A DNA stretch of 64,000 nucleotides, taken from DASXKD01 sp963762735 (GTDB lineage Bacteria; Actinomycetota; Actinomycetes; Streptosporangiales; Streptosporangiaceae). Of this stretch, positions 1-8,287 are shown piece by piece. The notes below the pieces were generated by a model, which did no database searches, was not told the origin of the DNA, and saw only the letters and a program-made list of their open reading frames with translations. The stretch covers positions 62,001-126,000 of the forward strand of contig CAVXMG010000005.1 in NCBI GenBank assembly GCA_963762735.1, read 5' to 3'. Position 1 is the first letter of the stretch. The number at the start of each line of letters is the position of its first letter. The translations under genes were made by a program, and so were the position numbers.

Positions 1-66
1 ACAAGGGCAGCGTGGCGGTGGCCGGCCTGCGGAGCACTGAGCAGCTGCCGTTAGCTAGCCGGCCGG

Positions 67-106
67 ATTCTTTTGTGGTCGTTCAGGCCAATGCCCACAA
101 AAGAAT
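67..106. terminator. 12-bp inverted repeat, possible terminator
   Basis: The arms ATTCTTTTGTGG (67-78) and CCACAAAAGAAT (95-106) are perfect complements around a 16-base loop. The site lies downstream of the minus-strand VOC gene, so it may end that transcript. The word TGTGGTCGTT also occurs twice here, at 74 and 106. No other feature can be supported in bases 1-182; the few in-frame codons at the window edge are too short to call a gene. Confidence 0.35.
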
Positions 107-182
107 GTGGTCGTTGGCGTGAGCGCCTGCAAACGCTGGGCGGATCGTCGGCGCAGCTGCCGGCCGGGCACCGGGCGGGCTG

Positions 183-689
183 TCAGGTGACCGAGCCCGC
201 TGCCGCGCCGGTGGCGCGGTCACCCCAGCGGGCCTGCGCCTCCGCGAGGTCCAGCGGGGCGATCATCGGGCCGCTGGACAGTTCCGCTTCCCAGTCCTCG
301 GCCGGCACCCGCCACATCACCTCGAACTCGATGCCGCTGGGGTCCTTGGCGTACAGCGACTTGGAAACCCGGTGGTCGCTGGCACCGACCAGGGCGCCGC
401 GCTCGGCCAGGCGGCGCCGTACCTCGTCCAGTTCGGCCAGCGTGCCGACCTCCCACGCGAGGTGGTACAGGCCCACCCGGGCGGCGGCATCGCTGGGGAT
501 CGGGCTGGCCCCGTCGAGCGCGAACAGGCCAAGGTCGTGGTCGTTCGCGGATCCAGGGGCGCGCAGGAAGGCAGCACGGCCGCCCATCTCGGCCCTGATC
601 TCGAAGCCGAGCGCCGCGGTGTAGAAATCAACGGCCCTGGCGAGATCGTGGACATAGAGGACGGCGTGGTTGAGGCGGCGCACGGCCAT
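183..689 (-). CDS. VOC (glyoxalase/bleomycin-resistance fold) family protein
   Basis: The 168-residue product has the vicinal-oxygen-chelate pattern. It opens with LNHAVLYVHDLARAVDFYT, followed by GLYHLAWEV and KDPSGIEFEVMW, placing candidate metal ligands at His8, at the His near residue 76 and at the Glu of the GIEFEV segment. Family members are dioxygenases, isomerases, lyases or drug-binding proteins, and the substrate cannot be told from sequence. The ATG start gives the normal N-terminal beta strand. It is followed on the same strand by the broken citrate synthase gene, with no clear functional tie. Confidence 0.85.
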   Translation of the reverse strand: MAVRRLNHAVLYVHDLARAVDFYTAALGFEIRAEMGGRAAFLRAPGSANDHDLGLFALDGASPIPSDAAARVGLYHLAWEVGTLAELDEVRRRLAERGALVGASDHRVSKSLYAKDPSGIEFEVMWRVPAEDWEAELSSGPMIAPLDLAEAQARWGDRATGAAAGSVT

Positions 690-726
690 GGCAGGCTCCT
701 GTTCGCAAGTTCCGCTCTACATTCCA

Positions 727-2059
727 TCAAAGCGGCGGCGCACCCTGCCGATTCCCGTCGGGCTCCGGGTAATGCGGGCCGGTGTATCGGGCCCGGGGCC
801 GCAACGGCGTGCGCCGCGCGTACTCCTCGATGGCGTGGCCGATCCAGCCCGCGGTGCGAGCCACCGCGAACACCGCCTCGGCCGCCCCTGGCACCATGCC
901 GGCCACGCTGGCCAGGACCGCCAGCGCGAAGTCGATGTTCGGCGTGGGCAGGCCACGGCCGACCACCTCCCGCACCAGGGCGTCCGCCACCGCCAGGCGG
1001 GGCGATCCTGGCGCCCTGGCCCTGATCTCGCCGAGCAGGAATGCCGCCCGGGGATCGCCGGCCCGGTAGACGAAATGGCCGAACCCTGGAATGCGCTCCC
1101 CGCGGCGCAGCAGGGACCCCACCACCCTGGTCACGTCCTGCGGCCCGGCCGCCGCGCCGAGCATGGCCTCCACGCCCAGGGACGCGCCGCCGTGCAGCGC
1201 CCCGCCCGCGGCGCCCAGGCCGGTGGCCACCACCGCGTAGGGGTCGGCGCGCACGGACGCGGCCACCCGGGCGGCGAACGTGGACGCGGCCAGTTCATGG
1301 TCGGCCAGCAGCACGAGCGCGACGCGCAAGGCCCCCTTGAGCCCGTCGTCCGGCGGACCGGGGCACAGCCTTCCCCACAGCCGCCCGGTGAGGCTGCCAT
1401 CTGTCCGGGCTCGCGCTGTCCGGGCTCGCGCTGTCCGGGCTGGTCGCGCCGCCATCCGGGGCGGCACTGCTGGCAGTGCCGGTGCCGCCTGCCCCGGCCG
1501 CCTCGGGCCGACCGGGCGCGGGCAGGCAGTCCACCAGGCCCGCCATGATCGTCTGGCCCGCCGCGATCACGGCGGGCGGGTCAAGCTGCAGCCGCAGCGG
1601 ATCCGCGGCGGCCAGGGCTGGGACGATCACGCCGAAGCGCTCCAGCGGGAGGGTGCCGGGCGGCAGCGCCGCCTGCGCCGCCCGGCCTGCCCGCAGCGCG
1701 GCCTGCGTGGCCCGCCAGGAGCCACGGTCGCGGCCGGTGAGCTCCCCCGTCCACAGCAGCCAGGCGGCGTCCTCAAGCTCGTACCGGGCCGCCAGGGCGG
1801 TGATGTCCAGGCCGCGGTAGCAGGCGCGGTCGCTGGTGATCTCGGTCAGCGCCGACTCGATGATGAACTCCCCCGCGCCCGGATGGCGGGGACGGCCCCG
1901 CCGCGCCAGCGACTCGACCTCCGCCACATCGAACAGGCTGGACCGCCCATCCTCCCCCGTGCGCCGCCGCAGCACCCCCCGGCTGACATACGAGTACAAC
2001 GTGGACGGCTTAATCCCCAGCCGCCGCGCCGCCTCCCCCGCCCCGATCCACTCGGTCAC
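727..2059 (-). pseudogene. HTH-fused citrate synthase, frame-disrupted
   Basis: Residues 1-60 form an excisionase/MerR-like helix-turn-helix (EAARRLGIKPSTLYSYV). A citrate synthase fold follows, with the catalytic set visible as ALHGG, GERIPGFGHFVY and PNIDFAL, so condensation of acetyl-CoA with oxaloacetate or a related 2-oxoacid is likely. As sequenced, the N-terminal half (frame ending at 1295) and the C-terminal half (frame 727-1467) are in different frames. The switch falls at about 1380-1440, in a linker with tandem 15-bp copies of CTGTCCGGGCTCGCG. One extra base, or two missing, explains it. The gene diverges from a homocitrate-synthase-like gene across a palindromic AT-rich operator, suggesting the HTH domain acts there. 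Confidence 0.8.
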
Positions 2060-2081
2060 TCAGCCTCCGCCAACGTTAAGC

Positions 2082-2103
2082 TTGATTTTAATCAATATTG
2101 ATT
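2082..2103. promoter_or_regulatory. Overlapping TTGATT/AATCAA palindromes, candidate operator
   Basis: The segment reads TTGATT-TT-AATCAA-TA-TTGATT. The last two half-sites form a perfect 14-bp palindrome (2090-2103), and the first two form an inverted repeat with a 2-base spacer. It is a sharply AT-rich island between the divergent HTH-citrate synthase gene (start 2059) and the homocitrate-synthase-like gene (start 2164). Binding by the HTH domain of the neighbouring citrate synthase is inferred from position. Confidence 0.6.
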
Positions 2104-2163
2104 CATGTGGCTTCACAAGTCCACCATGGTCCTGTCATCCACGACCCTGGAGAGGACGCAGCC

Positions 2164-3393
2164 GTGCCCGTCATTCATTTCCTCGACGTGACCAACCGGG
2201 ACGGCGTGCAGACCGCGCGCACCGGCCTGTCGAAGTTCGGCAAGACCATGGTGAACTTCTACCTGGGCAAGCTTGGCGTGGCCCAGTCGGAGATCGGATT
2301 CCCGTTCCTGTTCCACGAGGTGCCCTACATCCGGGCGAACCTCGCCCTGGCGGAGGCGGGCGCGTTCGGCCCGCTGCGGCTGTCGGGCTGGTGCCGGGCC
2401 GTGACCGCCGACGTGGACCGCGCGGCGCCTCTTGGGCTGCGCCACTACAACCTGTCCCTGTCCACCTCGGACCAGATGATCGCGCACAAGTTCCGGGGCA
2501 AGCTGGACCGGAAGTCGGTGATCAGGGAGATGACGGCCGCGGTCACCGCGGCCAAGGCGGCCGGGGCGCAGACCATCGGCGTCAATGCGGAGGATGGTTC
2601 CCGCACCGATGACGGGTTCCTGCTGGAGTTCGCGCTGGCCGCCAAGCAGGCGGGCGCGGACCGGCTCCGCTATTGCGACACCATCGGCGGTGACACGCCG
2701 GAGCGGATCAGGGAGCGGCTCGCCAAGCTGGCCAGCGCCATCGGGCTGCCGGTGGAGACGCACTGCCACAACGACCTGGGCATGGCCGTGGCGAACTCGG
2801 TGTCAGGTGCGCTTGGCGACCTCGACGCGGGCCAGGACGCGTGGATCAACACCTGCATCAACGGCATCGGCGAGCGGGCCGGCAACGCGGACCTGCTGGC
2901 CACGCTGCTGGCCCTGCGGCACGGGATCGGCGTGGCCGGGCGCGCCGAGATCGGCGATCCGGTCGATGACTCCTGGGCGCGCCGGTTCGCGCTGTGGGCC
3001 AGTTATGCCTTCGGCCAGCCACTGCCGCCCAACCAGCCCGGTGTCGGCCGCAACGCGTTCGCCCACGAGTCCGGCATCCACGCCGACGGCGCGCTGAAGG
3101 ACCGGCACAACTACGAGCTGTATGACGACGACGCGCTCGGCCCCTTCCCGGCCGACTGGCATGCCCGGTCCGGCCGGGTGGTGCTGACCGGCGAGTACGG
3201 CGGCCTGGCGGGATTCCGTCACGTGCGGGACGGGCTGGGCATCGAGATCGCGGGCGCGGACGAGGACCTGGTGTTCAAGCTGGTCCAGCTCTGCGCGGCC
3301 GCCACGGGCAAGCCGCTCACAGACGACGAGCTACGGCTGATCGCCGCGTACCCACATCAGCTTGCGCTGCTCTATCCGGGCCTGCTGAGCTGA
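2164..3393 (+). CDS. Homocitrate synthase / 2-isopropylmalate synthase family (DRE-TIM metallolyase)
   Basis: The product resembles acyl-CoA/2-oxoacid aldol synthases. Visible signatures are LDVTNRDGVQTART near the N-terminus, ETHCHNDLGMA (metal histidines), NGIGERAGNADLL and GRNAFAHESGIHADG. It lacks the long C-terminal leucine-regulatory domain of LeuA, which favours a homocitrate-synthase-like or related role. I chose GTG at 2164 because GGAGAGG lies just upstream and the first conserved strand (VIHFLDVTNRDG) starts at once; a TTG at 2098 would extend the protein into the operator. It diverges from the HTH-citrate synthase, so both may serve one 2-oxoacid chain-elongation route. Confidence 0.85.
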   Translation: MPVIHFLDVTNRDGVQTARTGLSKFGKTMVNFYLGKLGVAQSEIGFPFLFHEVPYIRANLALAEAGAFGPLRLSGWCRAVTADVDRAAPLGLRHYNLSLSTSDQMIAHKFRGKLDRKSVIREMTAAVTAAKAAGAQTIGVNAEDGSRTDDGFLLEFALAAKQAGADRLRYCDTIGGDTPERIRERLAKLASAIGLPVETHCHNDLGMAVANSVSGALGDLDAGQDAWINTCINGIGERAGNADLLATLLALRHGIGVAGRAEIGDPVDDSWARRFALWASYAFGQPLPPNQPGVGRNAFAHESGIHADGALKDRHNYELYDDDALGPFPADWHARSGRVVLTGEYGGLAGFRHVRDGLGIEIAGADEDLVFKLVQLCAAATGKPLTDDELRLIAAYPHQLALLYPGLLS

Positions 3394-3412
3394 CACCTCC
3401 GAGTAAGGAGCC

Positions 3413-3607
3413 TCAGCGGATCTCCTTGCGGCGCTGCTGGATATTCTTCAGCCGCCGCCGCTGCGAGGGGTCCAGCATGAGGTAGGCGCCAACCGGGACC
3501 GCTATCGCGGCGAGGATGATCAGCGCGCCGATCTCCCAGGGCACCACGAAAAGCAGGATGAAACCAATGATGACGCCAGCGATTGCAATCTTCATCCGAC
3601 CCGACAC
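3413..3607 (-). CDS. Small membrane protein, 64 residues
   Basis: Two hydrophobic helices (IAIAGVIIGFILLFVV and IGALIILAAIAVPVGAYLM) are followed by a strongly basic tail (QRRRLKNIQQRRKEIR). A GAGGAGG ribosome-binding site sits about five bases before the GTG start, which favours this start over the ATG four codons later. The function is not recognised; it looks like a small actinobacterial inner-membrane protein. It converges with the preceding aldol synthase gene. Confidence 0.65.
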   Translation of the reverse strand: MSGRMKIAIAGVIIGFILLFVVPWEIGALIILAAIAVPVGAYLMLDPSQRRRLKNIQQRRKEIR

Positions 3608-3774
3608 GTCGCCTCCTCAAGGCTAGGGACGCGGTCGTCAGCCGCTGTCGCCCAAGTTCACCACATACCGGCCTCTCCTGATGGAACGCCGGGTGACCCC
3701 AGAGTAGTTCCGGCCCGGGACCGGGACGGCGATCCGCCCGTGCCAGGATGTCAGCAGAACCTGGGGAGGCACCG

Positions 3775-4354
3775 ATGCCGTTGTCACTGCCGATCGACGC
3801 CGACGCCAACGAACTGCTGTCGGCCAGCCCGCTCGCGCTGCTCATCGGCATGCTGCTCGACCAGCAGGTGACCATCGAGAAGGCGTTCACCAGCCCGCGC
3901 GACCTGGTGCGTACGGCTCGGCCATGAGCCCACGGCCGCGGAACTGGCCGGCTTCGACCCCGAGGCGCTGGCGGCGATCTTCAGCGCCCGCCCGGCCCTG
4001 CACCGCTACCCGCGGGCCATGGCCGGCCGGGTGCAGCAGTTGTGCCAGCACATCGTGGACCGCTACGGCGGCGACCCGGCCGGGGTCTGGGCGGGCGCGA
4101 AGACCGGTGCCGAACTGCTGGCGCGGCTGCGTGAGCTGCCCGGGTTCGGCGCCGACAAGGCCCGGATCTTCCTCGCGCTGCTCGGCAAGCAGTACGGCGT
4201 GCGGCCGAGGGGCTGGCGCGAGGCGGCCGGTCACTTCGGCGAGAAGGGCAGCCACTGCTCGGTGGCCGACATCGTCGACGCCCAGTCCCTGGCCGCGGTG
4301 CGCGCCTACAAGCAGAACATGAAGGCCGCCGCCAAGGCCGCGGCAGGCGCCTAG
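3775..4354 (+). pseudogene. HhH-GPD base-excision repair family protein, frameshifted
   Basis: The first 40 residues (LIGMLLDQQVTIEKAF) match the start of the short actinobacterial HhH-GPD family. The frame then hits TGA at about 3924. One base out of phase it continues as LGHEPTAAELAGFDPEALAA, and ends with the helix-hairpin-helix segment LRELPGFGADKARIFLALLG. A single extra base near 3905-3914 accounts for the break. Family members are DNA glycosylase-like. The conserved C-terminal half begins with an internal ATG at 4019, so a truncated product is possible. Confidence 0.75.
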
Positions 4355-4382
4355 GGCCCGGCCGGGCCAGGGCCCGGACCGG

Positions 4383-4889
4383 CTAATTGATGCCGTGACG
4401 CTTGAGGATCGCGGCGACCTCGCCGAAGTCGTCGTCGGCCGGCGCCGCGCCCTTGCGCTTCGCCGGGACCGGGGCCGCCTTCGGCCGGCTGGCCACCCCG
4501 GCCGAGGCGGCCGCGGGCGGTACCGCGCCCAGCGCCCTGGTGGCCGGCGGCTGGCTGTCCGGCTCCGCCTTGGCCCGCTTGCGCTTGGACCGGCCGCGCA
4601 GCCCGCCGGTGACCACGAACAGCACCAGCGATATCCCGGCGAGGATCACGCCCGACCACACCTTGGGCGAGAACGCCAGGCCACTGAAGAAGTCACCGAT
4701 CGCGACGCCGAACCGCCACAGCACCTGGAGTATGCCGACCAGGTAGAGGGCGATCGGCAGCAGCGCCCAGGCGAGCCAGCGCGCCGCAGCGCGCGGACCG
4801 CGGCGGCGCAGCGCGAACCAGCTCCCGATCAGCCCGACGGCGGTCAGACCGCCACAGAGAAAGAACCACGGGATCTGGCTAAAGGACAT
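4383..4889 (-). CDS. Actinobacterial membrane protein of unknown function
   Basis: This 168-residue protein has three predicted membrane helices (about residues 5-25, 38-56 and 75-95). A basic, Ala/Pro-rich cytoplasmic tail follows and ends in a short conserved motif, DDDFGEVAAILKRHGIN. Similar actinomycete proteins are annotated only as membrane proteins. It converges with the HhH-GPD gene and lies upstream of, but apart from, the peptide-transporter operon on the same strand. A degenerate copy of the dispersed hairpin element follows dppF in the gap. Confidence 0.7.
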   Translation of the reverse strand: MSFSQIPWFFLCGGLTAVGLIGSWFALRRRGPRAAARWLAWALLPIALYLVGILQVLWRFGVAIGDFFSGLAFSPKVWSGVILAGISLVLFVVTGGLRGRSKRKRAKAEPDSQPPATRALGAVPPAAASAGVASRPKAAPVPAKRKGAAPADDDFGEVAAILKRHGIN

Positions 4890-4959
4890 TGCCTTCTCCC
4901 CTCAGCGGAGCCATCTTCTCCATCGTCGCATACGACGGCCGATGCCCCGGCCCGCCCTG

Positions 4960-4994
4960 CTGGCCCGGGGACGACCCCGGACCCGGCTGGCCTC
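4960..4994 (+). repeat. Dispersed hairpin element, degenerate copy R0 (hairpin 1 only)
   Basis: TGCTGGC is followed by CCGGGG-ACGA-CCCCGG (4965-4980) and a diverged GGACCCGGCTGG tail. This matches the left half of the composite element found elsewhere in the window. Hairpin 2 is absent. It lies just downstream of dppF, so it could act in the 3' region of the operon transcript. Confidence 0.55.
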
Positions 4995-4998
4995 GCCA

Positions 4999-6051
4999 TC
5001 AGCCCGCGGGGGTGTTCTCCGGGAAGTGGCAGGCGACCTGGTGGCCGGGTGCAAGTTCCCGCAGCGGGGGCGGGTCGATGCGGCACACCTCCTGCGCCTT
5101 CCAGCACCGGGTGTGGAACCGGCAGGCGGGCGGCGGGTTGAGCGGGCTCGGCACGTCGCCGACGAGGCGGACGCGCTCGCGGCGCTCCCGGCCTCCGTCG
5201 GCGGTGCGTTTGGCCGGCTCCGGCCGCGGCACCGCGGACATCAGCGCGACCGTGTACGGATGGCGTGGCTGCCTGTAGATGTCGGTACGGCTGGCCAGCT
5301 CCACCAGGTTGCCCAGGTACATGACCGCGACCCGGTTGGCCACGTGCCTGATCACCGACAGGTCGTGGGCGATGATCACATAGGTCAGCCCGAGCTCGGC
5401 CTGCAGGTCGGCCAGCAGGTTGACCACCTGGGCCTGGATGGACACGTCCAGCGCGGACACCGGCTCGTCGGCCACGATGAGCTTGGGCCGCAGGGCGAGC
5501 GTGCGCGCGATGCCGATCCGCTGCCGCTGCCCGCCGGAGAACTCGTGCGGGTAGCGGTTGTAGTGCTCGGGGTTGAGGCCGACGAGCTCCAGCAGCTCCT
5601 GGACGCTCGCCTTGGTGCCCTTCTCGGTCTTGACCTTTTGCAGCCGCCATGGCGCGCCGACGATGGCGCCGACCGTGTGCCGGGGGTTCAGCGACGAGTA
5701 GGGGTCCTGGAAGATCATCTGCACCTCGCGGCGCAGCGGGCGCATGGCACCGGCGCGCAGGTGGGTGATGTCGCGGCCGTCGAAGATGATCTGCCCGGCG
5801 GTCGGCTCGATCAGCCGCGTCAGCATCCGCGCGGTGGTGGTCTTGCCGCAGCCCGACTCCCCCACGATGCCCAGGGTCTCACCGCGGGCCACGTCGAACG
5901 TGACGTCGTCCACGCTGCGGACCAGGCCGACCCGGTGCCTGATGATGATCCCCCGGGTGACCGGGAAGTGCTTGGTCAGGCCGGTCACCGTCATCAGGGC
6001 GTCGCTGGCGGGTGCGGGCACCTCGGCTGGCTCGGTCACCGGCGTGGTCAC
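4999..6051 (-). CDS. dppF: Peptide ABC transporter ATP-binding protein (DppF/OppF type)
   Basis: This cytoplasmic ATPase energises peptide uptake. Walker A is GESGCGKTTT, the signature is FSGGQRQRIGIA and Walker B is LIVADEPVSALD. The C-terminal oligopeptide extension has the cysteine pattern PPACRFHTRCWKAQEVC found in Dpp/Opp ATPases. I set the start at GTG 6051: it overlaps the dppD stop as GTGA, has GGAGGACGC before it, and leads straight into the ABC domain. A longer open frame upstream is the shadow of dppD. It is the last gene of the operon. Confidence 0.9.
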   Translation of the reverse strand: MTTPVTEPAEVPAPASDALMTVTGLTKHFPVTRGIIIRHRVGLVRSVDDVTFDVARGETLGIVGESGCGKTTTARMLTRLIEPTAGQIIFDGRDITHLRAGAMRPLRREVQMIFQDPYSSLNPRHTVGAIVGAPWRLQKVKTEKGTKASVQELLELVGLNPEHYNRYPHEFSGGQRQRIGIARTLALRPKLIVADEPVSALDVSIQAQVVNLLADLQAELGLTYVIIAHDLSVIRHVANRVAVMYLGNLVELASRTDIYRQPRHPYTVALMSAVPRPEPAKRTADGGRERRERVRLVGDVPSPLNPPPACRFHTRCWKAQEVCRIDPPPLRELAPGHQVACHFPENTPAG

Positions 6052-7184
6052 GCGTCCTCCCGCTGCGAATCGGTGTCGGCCGCGGAGAGCTGCGCCGCCA
6101 GCAGCTCGCCCCAGATCCGGCGCTGCTCGTCGGCGCTCAGGTGGCAGGCGGCCTGGTGGCCGGGCCCTACCGTGCGCAGCGGCGGCACCTCGTTCACCGA
6201 CTTGCCGTTGGTGAGGGCCGCGTAGGCGCAGCGCGGATGGAACGGGCAGCCGGACGGCACGTTGATCAGGCTGGGCGGGGTGCCGGGGATCGGGATCAGC
6301 CGTTCCGAGCGGGCCCGGTCCATGCGTGGCATCGAGCCGAGCAGCCCCCACGCGTAGGGGTGGGCGGGGCGGTCGAAGACGTCCTCGCTCGTCCCGTACT
6401 CGGCCATCCGGCCCGCGTACATGACCAGGATGTCGTCGGCCAGCTCGGCCACCACGCCCAGGTCGTGGGTGATGATGATGACCGCGGAGCCGAACTCCTG
6501 CTGCAGGTCGGCCATGAGGTCGAGGATCTGCGCCTGCACGGTGACGTCGAGGGCGGTGGTCGGCTCGTCGGCGATCAGCAGCTCCGGGTTGCAGCTCAGC
6601 GCCATGGCGATCATCGCGCGCTGGCGCATGCCGCCGGAGAACTGGTGCGGGTAGTCGTCCACCCGGGTCTGCGGGTTGGGAATGCCCACCCGGTTCAGCA
6701 TGTCGACCGCGTGCTGTTTGGCCGTCTTCTTGCTGACCTTGTTGTGGATCAGGTAAGCCTCGGCGATCTGGTACCCCACGGTGTAGTACGGGTGCAGGGC
6801 GGACAGCGGATCCTGGAAGATCATCGCCATCTTGTCGCCCCGTAGATGGCGCACCCGCGTCGCCGACGCGGCGACGAGTTCCTCACCATCCAGCCAGATC
6901 GTGCCGCTGATGCTCGCATTGGTGCCGTAGTGCAGGCCCATGATGCCCATGCTGGTGACGCTCTTCCCCGAGCCGGACTCGCCCACGATGCCGAGCGTCT
7001 TGCCCCGGTCGAGGGTGAACGAGACGCCGTCCACGGCCTTGACCAGGCCGTCGTCGGTCGGGAAGTGGATCTTCAGGTCGCGGACGTCGAGCATGGCGGA
7101 CGTGGCAGGCGCCGAGGTGTCGGTCACCTCGGGCGCCGCGGCGTCCCGCGCGCCGCCCCTGGCCCGGCCCCGCCAGACCGCCAT
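6048..7184 (-). CDS. dppD: Peptide ABC transporter ATP-binding protein (DppD/OppD type)
   Basis: Partner ATPase of DppF. Walker A is GESGSGKS, the signature is FSGGMRQRAMIA, Walker B is LLIADEPTTALD, and the C-terminal extension contains GCPFHPRCAYA. The first 30 residues are an Ala-rich lead-in, and translation could also begin at MLDVRDLKIHFP. The start overlaps the dppB stop as TGATG, so the two are probably translationally coupled. Confidence 0.9.
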   Translation of the reverse strand: MAVWRGRARGGARDAAAPEVTDTSAPATSAMLDVRDLKIHFPTDDGLVKAVDGVSFTLDRGKTLGIVGESGSGKSVTSMGIMGLHYGTNASISGTIWLDGEELVAASATRVRHLRGDKMAMIFQDPLSALHPYYTVGYQIAEAYLIHNKVSKKTAKQHAVDMLNRVGIPNPQTRVDDYPHQFSGGMRQRAMIAMALSCNPELLIADEPTTALDVTVQAQILDLMADLQQEFGSAVIIITHDLGVVAELADDILVMYAGRMAEYGTSEDVFDRPAHPYAWGLLGSMPRMDRARSERLIPIPGTPPSLINVPSGCPFHPRCAYAALTNGKSVNEVPPLRTVGPGHQAACHLSADEQRRIWGELLAAQLSAADTDSQREDA

Positions 7185-8191
7185 CAGTGCCTCACTCTCG
7201 GGTCGACCACGGCGTACAGGATGTCCACGGCCAGGTTGGCGATGATGATGAAGAACGCCGCCAGCATGGTGACGCCCAGGATCTCCGGCAGGTCCTGGTT
7301 ATCGATCGCCAGAATCGTGAACTGGCCGAGGCCGTTGAGCGAGAAAGTGTGCTCGGTGATAACCGCACCGCCAAGGAGCGCGCCGAGGTCCATGCCGAAG
7401 ATCGTGATGATCGGGGTGAGCGCGGCCCGCAGCCCGTGCCTGACGATCACGATCCGCTCGGGCAGCCCTTTAGCCCGTGCCGTCCGGATGTAATCCTCGC
7501 TCATCGTCTCCAGCATGCCCGCCCGGGTCAGCCGCGCATAGAGGGCCGCATAGAGGAAGGCGAGGGTGACCCACGGCAGCACCAGGTTCCGCGCCCACAG
7601 CGCCGGATTCTGGGTAAAGGGAACGAAGGTCACGTTGGGGAAGATTGGCCACTTATAGCTGAACAGCGCCAAGCTGAGCAGCCCGGTGAAGAAGATCGGC
7701 AGCGACACCCCGGCCAGGGCGACCCCCATGGAGAACCGGTCGAACAGGGTACCGCGCTTGAGCGCGGAGATCACGCCGATCGCCACTCCGCCAACCAGCC
7801 ACAGTATGGCCGCCCCGATGGCGAGCGAGATCGTCACCGGCATGCTGCTGACCATTTGCGGCCAGACGGGCTGCTGGGACTTGAAGGAGTAACCGAAGCA
7901 CGGCGGCGGGCAGTACGTCGTGCTCGTCCCGGAGTTGTAGTGCTCGCCGAAGATCAGGCCCCGGATGAACCTGCCGTACTGGACGTAGATCGGCTCGTTG
8001 AGGCCGAGCTTCTGCTCGATATCCAGGACCGCCGCGCGGGTAGGGTTGCGGCCCACGTACTGGGTGGCGAGCTGGTAGGTGTTCTGGCCCGCGAGCCGCG
8101 GGATCAGGAAGAAGACCGCGTACGTGACCATGCTGACCACGATCAGCAGGAAAACCGTGGCGATCAGGCGCCGGACGATGAAAGTGACCAC
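7184..8191 (-). CDS. dppB: Peptide ABC transporter permease (DppB type)
   Basis: The 335-residue integral membrane protein has a first helix at about residues 9-30, a long extracytoplasmic loop, and the permease EAA segment DYIRTARAKGLPERIVIVRHG, which docks the ATPases. It pairs with the DppC-type permease encoded upstream of the binding-protein gene. It follows that gene after about 97 bases holding a strong stem-loop, which may set the level of the downstream genes. Confidence 0.9.
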   Translation of the reverse strand: MVTFIVRRLIATVFLLIVVSMVTYAVFFLIPRLAGQNTYQLATQYVGRNPTRAAVLDIEQKLGLNEPIYVQYGRFIRGLIFGEHYNSGTSTTYCPPPCFGYSFKSQQPVWPQMVSSMPVTISLAIGAAILWLVGGVAIGVISALKRGTLFDRFSMGVALAGVSLPIFFTGLLSLALFSYKWPIFPNVTFVPFTQNPALWARNLVLPWVTLAFLYAALYARLTRAGMLETMSEDYIRTARAKGLPERIVIVRHGLRAALTPIITIFGMDLGALLGGAVITEHTFSLNGLGQFTILAIDNQDLPEILGVTMLAAFFIIIANLAVDILYAVVDPRVRH

Positions 8192-8204
8192 TGTGGGCGG
8201 CGCC

Positions 8205-8235
8205 GGTGCCCGGCCGGGGTTCCCGGCCGGGCACC
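8205..8235. terminator. Intercistronic stem-loop between binding-protein gene and dppB
   Basis: The arms GGTGCCCGGCCGGG (8205-8218) and CCCGGCCGGGCACC (8222-8235) are perfect 14-bp complements around a 3-base loop. The hairpin follows the solute-binding-protein stop codon and precedes dppB. Stem-loops in this position commonly stabilise or partly terminate binding-protein mRNA; that role is inferred here. Confidence 0.6.
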
Positions 8236-8287
8236 AGTGCCTTCACCTGCTCTCTTGTGCTGGTGTGGTTACCGCTTCCCGCGCCCG

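Noticed and set aside
3905..3926. In-frame TGA in the HhH-GPD gene as a selenocysteine codon, given the tRNA-Sec in this window
   Set aside because: The conserved protein continues in a different frame after the TGA, so a base insertion, not recoding, explains it.
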